DNA from: Gnetum montanum
Taxonomy: Eukaryota > Streptophyta > Gnetopsida > Gnetales > Gnetaceae
Assembly: GCA_015680685.1 (NCBI GenBank)
Contig: MNCI01007670.1
Location: 6,811 to 70,810 of the forward strand
Reading direction: 5' to 3'
Length of the DNA stretch: 64,000 nucleotides
Shown piece after piece: positions 10,641 through 22,723 of this stretch. The position numbers were made by a program, and so were the translations under genes. Numbering within the stretch: the stretch's first letter is position 1; the number at the start of each line of letters is the position of its first letter. A model generated the notes under the pieces. It searched no databases and was not told the DNA's origin. It was given only the letters and a program-made list of their open reading frames with translations.

Positions 10641-11140
10641 GCCTTCATCCTTAATTTTTCAAGCTCAACATTTGTTTGATAATAATGTCACTAATAAGTA
10701 AAAAAGTGTTATTTGTTAAAAAAACATTTAGAACAATAGTAAAAGTAGAAAGAGAATGAGATACCTTTAGGGTTTTTAAATTGAAAGTAATATTTGTTGG
10801 CCTCTTCTTTTTATCTAATATTGAGGAAAATCCATTTGCATTAATATTTCCATTATTGAGGAAATTTTTTTTCTAAAGAGGAATTCTTTTAGTTATCAAG
10901 AATTGACACTTTTAGAATTAAAAGGATTACTAAAAGATTATGAACTTTTTGAAGAAGATTTTATTTGTGCTTGCTGAAAACTATCATTATTTTCTTTTTC
11001 TAAAAATTATTGTTTCTTTTCCACGCGAACAACTTTAGTATTGAGAATAGAACAAATTTCAATAACATGGCCTTCATTATGATAATAGTTGTAACATAGT
11101 TATAAATTATAATATGTAATTTTTTGAAAAAAATACTAAT

Positions 11141-12153
11141 CAAAGTAGGTTCACTCCAATAATTAAATCACCTTCAATGCACTAAATCTAAATATTATGC
11201 AAAGACAAAATTATTTGCTAGAAAACAAGAAAACTAGCTACCTTCAATTAATTTATTAAACGATTATAATAGGGTTCAAAAAACCCATAGGCATCCAATA
11301 CCTATCACACTCAACGAACATTGTAGAGCATGAGACTCTACAACCACACAATGGTTGTTCTCAATGCAAGACACAACTAATATAAATCACTCCCATAACC
11401 CGAGATTGAGATCTCAACTCACAAGTGAGATACAAGAGAATAGAGCACATAGACTAACACACCAAAAGCTAATCTTGGAGCTACAATCACTAGTTGCAGT
11501 CATCCAATAGCTCACTCAATATCTCTTGCAAAGCTGTCCACTCTTGAAAGCTTTTTCTTTCACTTTCATACATAGATGCACTCTCCTCCTTCTTCATGGA
11601 TGGATAAATATATATTATAGAGATCCAAAACCCTAAGAATCCTTCTATTTGCCTTCCTAGATGTTTTTCACATGGATTTGGAGTCTTTCAAATGTTTCCC
11701 CATCAAAACTACCATGTTGGAGGTTTTTCCTTGTTATTTGAGATGTTTACTATAAAAACCTAGTTCTTAAGTGAGATGTATACTATTTTTCTGAGACGTA
11801 TACTATTTTTTTGAGACATATCATTTAGTCCTGAGATGTCTCATGCATAGTGGAGACAACTCATTCAAAACCTATCAACTTCTAGTAAGACGTCTCACCT
11901 ACACGTGCCAAACATGAAAATGCTTGTTTTGATGCATGGAACCTCCAAATGCCTCCAAATAAGTCCCCATAGATCCTAGAACCTTCTAGACTCATCAAAA
12001 TGAGTTCAAAAAACCCTAAAATATGCCAAAATTTTTTGGAATAATCCTCAACAAAATCAACATAAAAAGACATAAAAAAAATAGGGCACACTTGTCTAAG
12101 GCTTCTTCAAGCATGAAACCTACAAAAACAACTTGTAGGGAGGTGTTCCTACA
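11141..12153 (-). repeat. 3' LTR of gypsy element A
   Basis: It aligns with 22744-23555 (same strand) and with the inverted LTR at 26873-27799. On the minus strand it starts TGTAGGAACACCTC; copy B starts TGTAGGGACACCTC. It ends in a short hairpin (GGAGTGAACCTACTCC-type), degraded at its last bases here. The U3 part (about 11720-11900) holds repeated GAGACGT/GAGATGT half-palindromes. Confidence 0.85.
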
Positions 12154-12365
12154 CCAATTCTCCCACCCTCCAAAAAGTGAACTCATGTGAACAAGGGAGT
12201 AGGGGTTGAAGTAATCCCCCACTCAATGAGTTTGGTCTCATGAACTCATACAACATCATCAATGGGTTGATCCATCCAATGGATTAAATATTCATGCCTC
12301 GTAACTCCTTGAGTGCTAGAAGCTTTCCTCTACTTGAGTACGATTGTCTTCCTCTCCACCAAAGG

Positions 12366-13470
12366 CTAGGACTGATCAATAGCCCCTTTCAACTCATCGA
12401 TGCTTTCTTGTAGGGTCTCCTCATTAGTTGGTTCATCATAGTACACAAGATTTGAAACATTAAACACAAAAAACATATTAACATTGTTTGGTAAGTTAAT
12501 TTCAAATGCATTATCATTAATCTTAGCCTTGATTTTGAAAGGCCCCATCTTCTTAGCTTTTAATTTAGAAAAGTTAACACCTCTTAATTGCTTCTTCTTC
12601 AAGTGCAACCAAACCAAGTTACCAATAATAAAATTAGGCTTTCACTTGCACTCATTCCTCTTGAGGACTCTCTCTTCAGCCTTCTTCTCAAGATTTAACA
12701 TTACTTGTGTATGGAGATCCATCATCTCTTGCACAAAATTAGCACTATGTTGAGCTTCATCATCAAAACTCTTCAAAATGTCCACAATCTTTGGACAAAA
12801 CTCATAAATCACTTTAAATGAAATTTTACCAATTGCAACATGAAAAGATATATTATATAAAAATTTAGCATGACACAACAAGTTTTTCCACTTGCTTAGC
12901 TTTCTATCACACAAACATCTCAATATGTTTAGCAAGGATGTATTCAGCACCTTCATTTGGCCATCAAATTGTGGATGATATGCACTAGAAAAATTCAAAT
13001 TTGTCCCTAAAATATTCCAAAGGGACATCCAAAAATGACTTTTGAAATTGGAGTTTCTATCAATAATAATATTCAAAGGAATACCATACTCCTTCACAAC
13101 ATGTTGGAAAAATAAATTTGCAACATGAGAAGCATCACTTACCTTCTTGCATGGAATAAAATTTGTGATCTTGAAGAACCTATTTAGAATAACAAAAATT
13201 GCATTGTTCCCACTCTTGATCTTTGAACTACTGCTCACAAAGTTCATTAACACATTTTCCAATGGATCTTTAGGAATTAGCAAAGGCATATAGTATCCAT
13301 CCACACCTTTACCTCCTTTGAACTTTTGATATGTCAAGCACTCCTTCACAAAATTTAAAACTTCTATTGCTATACCAAGCCAAAAATAGTGCCTACCCAT
13401 AAGTTCCAATATTTTATCCCTACCCATGTGACCTACCATGTCACTACAATGCTTTTCAAACAAAATCTTT
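12366..13470 (-). pseudogene. Gypsy A integrase and C-terminal region, catalytic residues lost
   Basis: The zinc-binding start (HCSDMVGHMGRDKILELM…, then CLTYQKF) and the retroviral integrase core (12642-13463) are easily seen, followed by a C-terminal segment (12366-12617) with MGPFKIKAKIN. Against copy B the three acidic residues have changed: MDFV is MNFV, SGKDTKF is IDRNSNF, and QTEVVN is QMKVLN. Each equals a G-to-A transition on the coding strand, so this integrase could not work. The core is otherwise uninterrupted for 273 codons. Confidence 0.85.
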
Positions 13471-13759
13471 TCCTAAAATCACAATTAAGAACATATACCT
13501 TTCCATTCTTAAATAATAGTTCATCTTGAATATAATAGTCCCTCTATTGGTCCATATTATTTATCAGTGGCTCTTTAAGGATCCTCCAAACCTTCCCAAA
13601 ATTAATATCATGTTCATACAAAGAAGAAAAATCACCCATACCTTCCACATGCATCCTAGATAATGCATCAACCACCACATGGGCTTTTCGAATTTTGTGC
13701 TTCAACACAAAATTGAACTCTTGTAACTATGCAATCCACTTCATGTGCTTTACACTCAA

Positions 13760-14035
13760 CATCTTTTGTGAGTTTAGAAATTAAAGTGCCTTGTGGTCTA
13801 TCATCAAGGTGAAATCCTTGGGAAACAAATAATGCCTCCAATGCTTGATTGCTTGAAGAATAGCATACAACTCCTCATATATGCTATAATTTTTCCTTGA
13901 CTTATTTAACTTTTTAGAAAAGAAAGTAATAGGTTTACCTTCTTGTGAAAGTACCTCACTAATGGAAAGTCCACTTACATCCACCTCCACCTGAAAAAGC
14001 TTCTAAAAATTTAGAATTGCAAGGACTAGTTCATT
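13760..14035 (-). pseudogene. Gypsy A RNase H fragment
   Basis: The minus-strand translation VEVDVSGLSISEVLSQEG … PITFFSKKLNKS … KHWRHYLFPKDFTLMIDHKAL matches the RNase H of Ty3/gypsy polyproteins (usual start VETDASGxGIGAVLxQ). The part joining it to RT lies on the far side of the nested element, just above 19960. Several codon changes and stops before it show decay. Confidence 0.85.
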
Positions 14036-14080
14036 GGTAATCTTTGCTTTCAACAAGTTAAAGTTCCCTTAGGTTCCATT

Positions 14081-15265
14081 TGTGGACCTTTTGATGTGTC
14101 AAAACATTAAGTAAAATGGAGTCAAAGGTTGTGTGGACTAAGATGAGATGACAATGAACACACTAGTTTAGAAGATAAAATGAGAAAGTCATGCACAAGG
14201 TCTGAAGGTCTCATCCATGAAAGGAGAGCTCAAAGGAAGAGAATTCAAGAACATAGACAAAATAGCTCACAAGTAAAGTTTTCATCATTGAAGCATGCAG
14301 AAGTGTAAGATTATGAACAAGGAATGAAGAATTCATCATGCAAAGGATGGTAAAGAAAGATGCCTCCAAGAAATAGTAGACGTCTTGGCAGAATTGAAGG
14401 ATGCACAAACAAAGACGTCTTTGCAAAATAGTAGATGTCTTTCATCAGGAAAAGACATATTTCTCTAGACAAAGACATCTTCATAGAATGAAGGCTAGTT
14501 TTAGAAAGACATCTTTCACTAGAGAAAGACGTCTTCCCAGAATGGAGGCAAATATAGAAAGACGTCTCAAGCATGAAGAAGACGTCTTCCATGATCATTA
14601 GTTACCATTAGCTAGCCATTGCATGAGTTGAAAAATGGATTTGGAAACATGGTTACTATAAGAAGACATCACTCTCATTGGGAAATGTGTAAGCTCTTGT
14701 ACTATCATTGTGTAATCAATTGTCAATCATTGTAATCATTGTTGCTCCTCATTGTATTATCATTTGTTCATTGTAAAGTGTGTTGTACCTCAAAGTGCAA
14801 GGATTAGCAAACTAAGTTCTATTCATTCCTTGTAATTGTTGTTCTCCCTTGGACCCTCCAGGTTTAATGTGCTTCTTGTGTGAAGGCATCTTGTTTGAGC
14901 TTGTTGGGATCCTATAGGATTGAGTGGTTGGTGGTGCAACACAACACTCCGAAGCAGAAATCAAGATTGTAAAGGTTGTGAAAGCCTAGAAACCACATTC
15001 TAAGCCTAATGGGACCTTGCAGGATGGAGTGGTTGCGGCAGCATCACAACACTCCAGAGTGGGCTTAGAGATTGTACAAGGTGTGCTACCTTTCAAACCA
15101 CATGTGAGAGCAACAAAGTTTAGAGGTGTGCTTGTGATCTACCCTTTGAGTGTGGACTACCTAAGTTGGGAAACCAAGTTAAATTTGGTGTGTGTGATCT
15201 GTTCAAAGAATTTGAATTTGGTGAACTTATTCATCCCCCCTTCCTTCTAAGTTCAATAATCCACA
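14081..15265 (+). repeat. 5' LTR of nested copia-like element
   Basis: It starts TGTGGACC and ends AATCCACA. The U3 part (14340-14600) carries about ten AAGACGTCTT-type palindromes. The other LTR has mostly the CpG-decayed form GATGTC at the same positions. Confidence 0.9.
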
Positions 15266-15267
15266 AG

Positions 15268-15280
15268 TGGTATAAGAGCT
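15268..15280 (+). promoter_or_regulatory. Primer binding site (initiator Met tRNA)
   Basis: TGGTATAAGAGCT follows the 5' LTR after two bases. The standard plant site for the initiator Met tRNA is TGGTATCAGAGC, so one base has changed (C to A). Minus-strand DNA synthesis would start here. Confidence 0.85.
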
Positions 15281-15320
15281 TGGAACTCTTCTCTATCATC
15301 ACCAACTTTAAGAGTGAACA

Positions 15321-16361
15321 ATGGAGGGGACATCTTACACAAAGCCACTGATGTTGGATGAATTCAACTTCACCTATTGGAAAGCTAGAATGCAAGGGTT
15401 CTTCGAATACATGGAGTTTGAAGTATGGAAGTCAATTCTTAGAGGCTATAATTTGCCTGTTTACTGCTCCACTAGCATCATCAAGCCTTGCAACAAATGG
15501 ACACAAGAGAAGAAAGATAAATTCATGTTTGATTCAAAAGAAAAAAATTGTTTATATTGTGCTTTGAATAAATATGAGTTTAATAGGATAGTAGGATGTA
15601 AAACTACCAAAAAAATTTGTTGAACTTTAGAAGGTACTTATGAAGGAACTTCTATTGTTAAGCAATTGAAATTGTTAGTTTTGCAAAGTGAATATGATAA
15701 GCTCAAAATGAGAGAAGGTGAGAAAATAAAACATTATTTCTCTAGATCCAGTGATCTTGTTGTAGTTATTAGAGGAACAGATAATGATTTTTTGAAAAGT
15801 GATGTCATCATCAAAATGATCAAAACTCTACAACTGGAGTTTAGACCAAAGGTCACGGCCATGGAGGAAATTAGAAATTTCTTAGCCTGAAAATTTGAAG
15901 AGCTTCAAAGTGCTCTCATTACTTATGAAATGAATCTCTTAAGTGCATGAGTAATTCCAGAAATACTTATAGCTCTAAAGACTACCTCCAAGGAGAAGGA
16001 CTTCAATGAGCATGATGAGGGTAGTGAAGATGAGACTACTTTTCTCTCACTAAAGCTACAATGATTGCTAACAAGATGAAACAAGGGGGCATTTCCACAA
16101 AGATCCAATTTTCTCAAAGGTAGAGAACGAGGGAAAACCCTTTTGGATTCTAACCTAGATTTCTCCTCTATAGAATGTTTGGTTTGTGGAGGAAGAGGCC
16201 ATATGGCTTTTGAATATCCTAGTGATAACAAGGTACAACTAAAGAATAAATCTAATGATGAGGAATTGAAAAGACAAACTTTTATACAAGTTGGGATGAT
16301 GGTAAGCAAAGTGAAGAAGAAGCATGCAATTCTTCCAAAGATTCACATCTCATATGCATGA
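15321..16361 (+). pseudogene. Copia-type Gag (UBN2-like) with altered zinc knuckle
   Basis: ATG at 15321 opens MEGTSYTKPLMLDEFNF…YWKARMQGF, the typical start of copia Gag (DUF4219/UBN2 type). Later blocks match the family: LYCALNKYEFNRIVGC, then (after a frameshift near 15620) TYEGTSIVKQLKLLVLQSEYDKLKM. Near 16175-16220 the zinc knuckle reads CLVCGGRGHMAFEYP, where the fourth ligand is Tyr instead of Cys. Stops at about 15620 and 15888 break the frame. No protease follows. Decayed by frameshift, but the order of Gag parts is normal. Confidence 0.8.
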
Positions 16362-18746
16362 TGCTTACAAATGAAAATTCCAAGATGGTAAGTGTAACAA
16401 AAGATATAGTGAATTTAAAGAAGCAATTTTTCTTTTACATCATTTGATTAGAAAGGCAAAGAAATTTTTAATTTCTAAGTTAGATGCTATCCATGCTAAA
16501 GTGAAAGAAGAGATCTCATACATAAAAGCTGAGATTCAACAACTAACCTCTTTTAATAAGGATTTTAGCAATGTTCAAAAAGAGGAGAGTCCTGAAAAAT
16601 AACCAAAGAAGTTAGAGGAAGCTACACATGAAAATTCAAGCTTAAGCATAGTCAGGTTTGATAATTTTGATCATAAGGATAATACTTTATTTGTTTGTAA
16701 AAATTGTGGTTGTAAGCAAACTCTTAACTATAGTCATGTTGAACAAAATAAGATTAACATTTGGTCTTATCAAAAAGGCTTTGGTAAGAAAATTGTGCAA
16801 GTACCAATAAGTGAGAATGAAGAGAAGTGGAATAATGAAAATAATGCAATAAGTGATCAAGGGTTCTATCATAAAAAACATAAACAAAGGAAGACATCAC
16901 ATACATGATCTAATGAAAGAGAACCTAAAGATGAGGAGCCACTTCATGATAGGGAACCTCATCTCAAACTCCATTAATCTTCTCTCTTTACCAACAAGAA
17001 AGGTAAGTCAAGGTAAGTTTCTATCTCTTTGCTTATTAGTTAATAAGAATATGAATTGATTTAGTCCAAAATTGTTTGTGTCTTGTCTAGATTAGAAAAG
17101 TATCGAAATAATTGTTTAGATCATCTCTTACATTCATCCTTGAGCTTGGTACATGTGATTTTATAAAAATATTTAGTGTAGCACTTGTAATAATTCCCTT
17201 GTACCTTCATCTTGTAATAATTTTAGTTTGATTTTTGTCTTGCATTCAATCTTGCTTGATCTAAACTTCTTGTGATGATCTATTTCTAAGATCATTATCC
17301 TTTGGAATATTTTTGCTACTTATGAGATAAGACAAGCTTTTGAAACATTCTATTAATCATATTGATTGGAGACCTTATTCTCCACATTTGATCTTAATGT
17401 TGACCTATAGTTGTAGTGTTTTGGTGATTTACAACATTTACACATTGATCTTAAAAGTCCAAGATAAGCAACACATGTGTAGGTGAAGCCTATTCCTCAT
17501 TATCCATCATCATCTTTGAGGTCACCAATATAGGGGGAGTCTTTGGAGACTTCAGCCAAGAAACATTGAAACAATAAGATATTCCAAAATGAGCAAGATA
17601 AGGACATTAAGAGGTATTTTCCTTTTAAGAGGATGGCTAAGTCTTGAATTTGTGTTCATGATATCCTTTGGTAAAAATGAGGTATATGAATATATATAAA
17701 TTTCTGAATCAACATGACTTGTTTTTGATAAATAGTTGTGTTTGTTGCATTGCCTTGTACAAAAAGTGAAATATGCATGTTTCTCTCATGGCTTCGATAT
17801 CTTGTTTTCCAAATTTCTAGTTGAGTATAGAGATATAAGTTTTAATGAGATAATTGTTTCAAATAGATAGATTGCTTGTTTCCACATGATCTATCTTTGG
17901 TCTTTGGCATCAAATTGTGTGTTATTGGTCCTCTTTGGTTTAATTGTAGCTCATTTTTTGAACTAAAAAGAGCAAATCTCAATGCATCATCAGCCCATCT
18001 ATGTGATATTTAACCATAAGATAAGGATATAAGTACTTATATTTTTATGAAAGAAAGAAAATATTATTCCTTATAGCCATATGAGCAAGAACATGATCAT
18101 GGCAAAGTATCCATGGTTTTGATTGAAACATCCCTTGAATAGTTTACGTTAACATGTACTTCCTAGTTCATGAATTTCAAATTTGGCATGGCTGGTTTCA
18201 AATTGTGAAGTTGTATTTCTATCATAAAAGATATGCCCTATTCTTTTGCTGATGTTTTGTCAAGATGGAGAATATTAATATATTAATGAACCATGCAATA
18301 AAAACTACTAATGACTTATTAATTTAGAGACAAGTTACTTGATCTTCAAAGATTATACTTCACTTCAAGCTTTAAGTTTGAATATCACCTGAAAGGCTTG
18401 GATCAATTCTTAACAAATTAGGGGTAGCTCTTCATGGAACTTAATGCTGAAAAATTAGGTGCTCTTTAAATGATATTCTTGCTTAGCTAAATGTTTTTAT
18501 CTCCTTAGGGTTATGTTTTTAACTAAAATTATCTTCTTAAATGATATTCTTACATGTTGTTGGTTATGCATATTCTCTGAAATTATTGCTCTCTTATGAT
18601 GTCTCTTTTGAAACAAGTTTATGTGCTTTATCCTTTTTGCTGCAGTTTAAAAAGGGAAAGAGTAGTATGGTTATGTAGTATGGGTATATTTGTATGATTA
18701 CTAATCCATTTTCTTAAGTTTTGAACATCACCAAAAAGAAGGAGAT
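16362..18746 (+). other. Internal region of nested element without pol
   Basis: About 2.4 kb between the knuckle and the 3' LTR. The first ~600 bases translate to a Lys/Glu-rich, partly heptad-like tail with a second Cys cluster (VCKNCGCKQTLNYSH, near 16695-16735). After about 17060 it is AT-rich with stops in all frames. I looked for copia integrase and RT blocks and found none, so pol was probably deleted or never present. The last 13 bases are the polypurine tract. Confidence 0.6.
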
Positions 18747-19955
18747 TGTGGAAATTTTGGTGTGTCAAAATGTTAAGTAAAATGGAGTCAAAGGTTGTGT
18801 GTATGGTTGTGTGGTTGTTGTGGTTGTATGACCAAGATGAGATGCCAAGAAACACACTAGTTTAAAAGACAAAAGAAGAAAGTCATTCACAAAGTCTTAA
18901 GGTCTCATCCACACAAGGAGAGCTCAAAGGAAGAGAATTCAAGAACATGGACAAAATAACTCACAAGCAAAGTTGTCATCATTAAAGCATGTGGAAGTGC
19001 AAGATTATGAACAAGGAACAAAGAATTCCTCATGCAAAGGAAGGTGAAGAAAGACATCTCTAAGAAATAGTAGATGTCTTGGCAGAATTGAAGGATGCAC
19101 ACACAAAGATGTCTCTACAAAACAGTAGATGTCTTTCATTAGGCAAAGATGTCTTTCCTCAAACAAAGACGTATTTATAGAATGAAGGCCAGTTTTAGAA
19201 AGATATCTTTCACTAGACAAAGATGTCTTCCCAGGATGGAGGCAAATACAAAAAGATGTCTCAAGCTTGAAGAAGATGTTTTCCATGGCTATTAGTTATC
19301 ATTAGCTAGCTATTGCACAAGTTCCAAGATGGATTCGGAAACATGGTGATTATAAGAAGACATCACTCTCATTGGGAAATGTACAAGCTCTTGTACTATC
19401 ATTGTGTAATCAATTATTAATCATTGTAATAATTGTTGCTCCTCATTGTATTATCATTTGTCCATTGTAAAGTGTGTTGTAACTCAAAGTGCAAGGATCA
19501 ACAAACTAAGTTGCATTCATCCCTTGTAATTGTTGTTCTCCCTTGGACCTGTAGGGTTGATGTGCTTCTTGTGAGAAGACATCTTGTTTGAGCTTTATCG
19601 AGATCTTGTGGGATTGAGTGATTGCTATTGCAACACAACACTTCGAAGTGAAGCTCAAGATTGTAAAGGTTGTAGGAGCCTAGAAACCACATTCTAATCT
19701 TGATAGGACCTTATGGGCTTGAGTGGTTGGTGCAGCATCACAAAACTCTAGAGTGGGGCATAGAGATTATACAGGGTGTGGTACCCTTCAAATAGTATTT
19801 GAGAGCAACAAAGTCCAAGGGTGTTCTTATGATCTATCCTTTGAGTGGACTACCCAAGTTGGGGAACCATGTTAAATTTTGTGTGTGTGCTTTATTCAAA
19901 GAATTTGAATTTGGGAAACTTATTCATCCCCCCTTTCTAAGTTCAATGATCCACA
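18747..19955 (+). repeat. 3' LTR of nested copia-like element
   Basis: It begins TGTGGAAATTTTGG and ends GATCCACA, and aligns throughout with 14081-15265. It has an added run of GTTGTGTGGTTG-type repeats near 18800-18832. The U3 palindromes are here mostly GATGTC. Confidence 0.9.
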
Positions 19956-20720
19956 TCATTATCTCACCTAAATTCCTTATTTTATTTCAACAAAGCAAAC
20001 ATAGGTCATGAAATATCACTAAAATTTTTGATGAATTTTCTATAAAATTCTAATAAACCAAGGAATGATCTTACCTCCCCAACATTCTTAAGAGTTGGAT
20101 AATCCCTTATAACCTTCATCATGGTAGCTTACATCTGAATATAGTTTTTAGAAAGCACATGCCCCAACTATGTGACTCCCATCTTGAAGAAATGACTTTC
20201 CTTTACGTTGATCACTAACTATGCCTCCTTCAACTTAAGGCACACCATCCTCAAATGATCCAAGTGCTATTCCTCATTGGAGCTATACACCAAAATATCA
20301 TCAAAAAGACAATACAATGCTTACTAATCAAGTCCTTCAATACATCATGCATCAACCTCATGAATGTAGTAGGTGCAGTCGTGAGCCCAAATGACATCAC
20401 AAACTATTCAAACAATCCATCCAGCATTTTGAAAGCTGTCTTCTACTCATCACCAAGCCTAATTCTAATTTGGCGATAACCACTCTTCAAATCAATTTTG
20501 CTAAAAAATTCAGCATTAGTAAGGATATAAAGAATATTAACCATCCTTGGAATAAGAAACTTGTACCTCATTATCATCCTGTTCATTACCCTAAAATCAA
20601 TGCACATCCTCCATTTATCGTTGTTCTTCTTTGGCACTAGAACTACTAGAACTACACAAGGTGAAATGGATTTTCTCATGAAGCCATTTGCAAGTAACTT
20701 TTCTACTTTCCTTTGCAATT
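19956..20720 (-). pseudogene. Gypsy A reverse transcriptase
   Basis: Coding runs from 20720 down. Block 20443-20718 has the RT fingers and palm start ([47 protein letters not shown]). Further on, near 20285-20320, a frame gives LFDDILVYSSNEE, where FDDI is the catalytic YVDD-type box. Then comes RSFLGLLEFYRKFIKNFSDIS near 20010-20090, the thumb/connection. Stops and frameshifts separate the blocks, and the ORF ends at the copia-like insertion. Confidence 0.9.
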
Positions 20721-21059
20721 AAACACTCTGACTTTTTTGCATCTAGTAAGCTCTCTCATTTGGAATGGAAGCACAAGGAATGAAGTTAATTTTATCTTGT
20801 ACATTCCTCATTAATGGTAGTCCATCCAATTCCACCTTGAACACCTTGGGAAGGTTCTCCTTCAAGCCTAGCACACATGTAGGAAGTTCAGCCTACACAT
20901 CATCATGGTTAGCAGCAATTGTTGTCATAACAAAAAATCCAAAACTAGTTTCATCATATTTCTTAATATATTTCCTTTGTTCTATAAGGATTTAGGAAGC
21001 ATGACGTGAGTTTTGTAGCCTCACTTGTTAACTATTATAGGAATCAAATCATGGATTTC

Positions 21060-21400
21060 ATCAAGCCTTGCAACACTCCACACATTTCTTACCCCATCAA
21101 ACTAAGCAGCATTGTCAAAATTTCAAGGTCTACCAAGAATTACATCAACACAATCTATTGAAAGAACACCATTGTTCATAATAGCATGAAAACTTCCAAT
21201 TTTAAATTTCAAGGTATATTGTTCCCTTACCTCTTGAGAAAAATGTTTACAAAACCAATGCACCTTATAGGATCTAGGATGAGGATTAGTTACTAAGCCC
21301 AATCTAGCAATTGCCTTAGAAGAAATAACATTTTCTTAAGCTCCCTCATCAATCAAAACATGAATTCATTTCCCACTAAGTAAACAACTAGCTCCAATTT
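21060..21400 (-). pseudogene. Gypsy A protease region
   Basis: Minus-strand translation shows VLIDEGA near 21340-21360, where functional proteases have LIDSGA or LVDSGA, and DVILGRP near 21130-21150, the flap/ILG motif. The active-site Asp is kept, but the following Ser is Glu. A stop directly follows the active-site motif. Confidence 0.6.
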
Positions 21401-21499
21401 GAAACAAAAATTTCCTATCAAGATGATCTCCTCTATGACATTCCCCATGAATGCATAAGAATTTAATTCAAAAACATCCTCTATCTTTAAAGCATTGGG

Positions 21500-22675
21500 A
21501 TTACCTCTCTAAAGATCTTGGCTTGATGTCTCCTCCACCTCCATGATTTGCAACATCTTTGCCCTTGGCTACCTTGTGAAGTGGACATTCCCATTGCTCG
21601 TATTCACATTCTCCACATTTGAAGCACTGTAATTTTGATGAGTTACCATCTTAAACATTACCTTCCTTGCCTTGGTCCTTCTAAGCTTTTCCCTTCTCAT
21701 CAATTCTTTTAGTCTTCTTATCTTGGCTACCCTCCTTGTCTTTAGATTTGGCCTTATATTCCTTATTAGATCTAGATCCCTTCTTCTTTTCCTTAGAAGT
21801 TTATTTGCTCTTGTTTCCAAATCCACTTAATTTCTTCTCATCCTTGAGTGCCAAATCATAAGCCTCATCATGGGTTTGTGGCTCATGAAAGGAAACCTCT
21901 TGCTGGTACATCATTTTGAGACCTTCTAAAAAGATTGAACCTTGTTCATACTCCTTCTAGTTTACCTTAGCTTGATGGAATAGATTACAAAATTTGATGT
22001 AAAATTATTTAACATCCTTGTCACCTTGCCTTAGGAATTTCAACTTCATAATGATTTCTTGTCTTTAACGGGGCTACTCAAATTTTCTCTTCAACTTGTA
22101 TTTCATCAGATCCCAATTTTTGATAGGTTAACCATTTTGTCTTTCATAACCCTAAGACTTATTTTCCACCAAATAGAAACCATACCTTCTAATTTGGATT
22201 TAGCAATAGGTACCCTCGAGTTATTTGGTACCTCTTCTATGCTTCTCAAGTATCTTTAGCCAACTTGCAAAAGCATTGGTACCATCTACACTATTGAAAG
22301 TATTCAATGCTACATATGGAAGTCTTAAAGTATTTCTAAACATTCTAACAAGCCTTGCCTCATCTTCATCGTTAAGCTTGCTTAAAGAAGTATTGAACAA
22401 TATTGAAGACCGTGGAGTTATCATTTGAAGAATAGGATTCCCTCCCATTGGAATCCTTCTTTCTCTTCATCTACTTCATCTCCACCTAGCTGTGAGACTT
22501 CTTCATCTGAATATACATTCTCTTCACCTCCATGTATCAGAATATGGCTAGGACCTAGATGTTGGCCCACCCTTACACTGATTGCATCCAATCGAGTAAC
22601 CAATATCTAGAAGGTGGACTTCATGCTCTCCATTTCTTCATTTAGAGCTTGCACCTATTTCTTCTTAGATGCCAT
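21500..22675 (-). pseudogene. Gypsy A Gag
   Basis: The start MASKKK… at 22675 lies 49 bases inside the primer site. Fragments 22421-22603, 22221-22448 and 21569-21826 hold parts in sequence: ILVTRLDAISVRVGQH, RLVRMFRNTLRLPYVALN, and a Lys-rich tail. Near 21585-21630 another frame gives CFKCGECEYEQWEC, a zinc knuckle whose His is Tyr. Several frameshifts and stops occur. Confidence 0.75.
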
Positions 22676-22723
22676 TTAAAATTGACAAAATCCTCAACCA
22701 AAATCCAAGTAACAATAAAACTA

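Larger units (their letters stand above)
8940..11140 (-). mobile_element. AT-rich L1-type LINE, truncated
   Basis: Reading the minus strand from 11140 down: a degenerate zinc knuckle (…GHVIEIC near 11060-11105) typical of L1 ORF1, then the endonuclease start (NVISSWNIQGL near 10600-10635), the endonuclease core GGDFN (about 10215) and reverse-transcriptase blocks to about 8940. The sequence stops inside the RT fingers/palm, before the YADD box, so the 3' half is missing. L1s usually lose the 5' end, so loss of the 3' half suggests later deletion or replacement. Many stops are present. Confidence 0.75.
14081..19955 (+). mobile_element. Non-autonomous copia-like LTR element nested in gypsy A
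   Basis: Two LTRs (14081-15265 and 18747-19955) have TGTGGA…TCCACA ends. A primer site (TGGTATAAGAGC) lies at 15268 and a polypurine tract (AAAAAGAAGGAGA) directly before 18747. Target duplications CCATT/TCATT (one mismatch) flank it, and gypsy A coding sequence resumes on both sides. The 3.5 kb internal part encodes only a copia-type Gag; no protease, integrase, RT or RNase H is seen. The LTRs differ at many sites, so the insertion is old, but it is younger than gypsy A. Confidence 0.9.

Noticed and set aside
14401-14601. ORFs on both strands with repeated ERRLPRM or KTSLHS blocks
   Set aside because: They are translations of the palindromic AAGACGTCTT array in the LTR.
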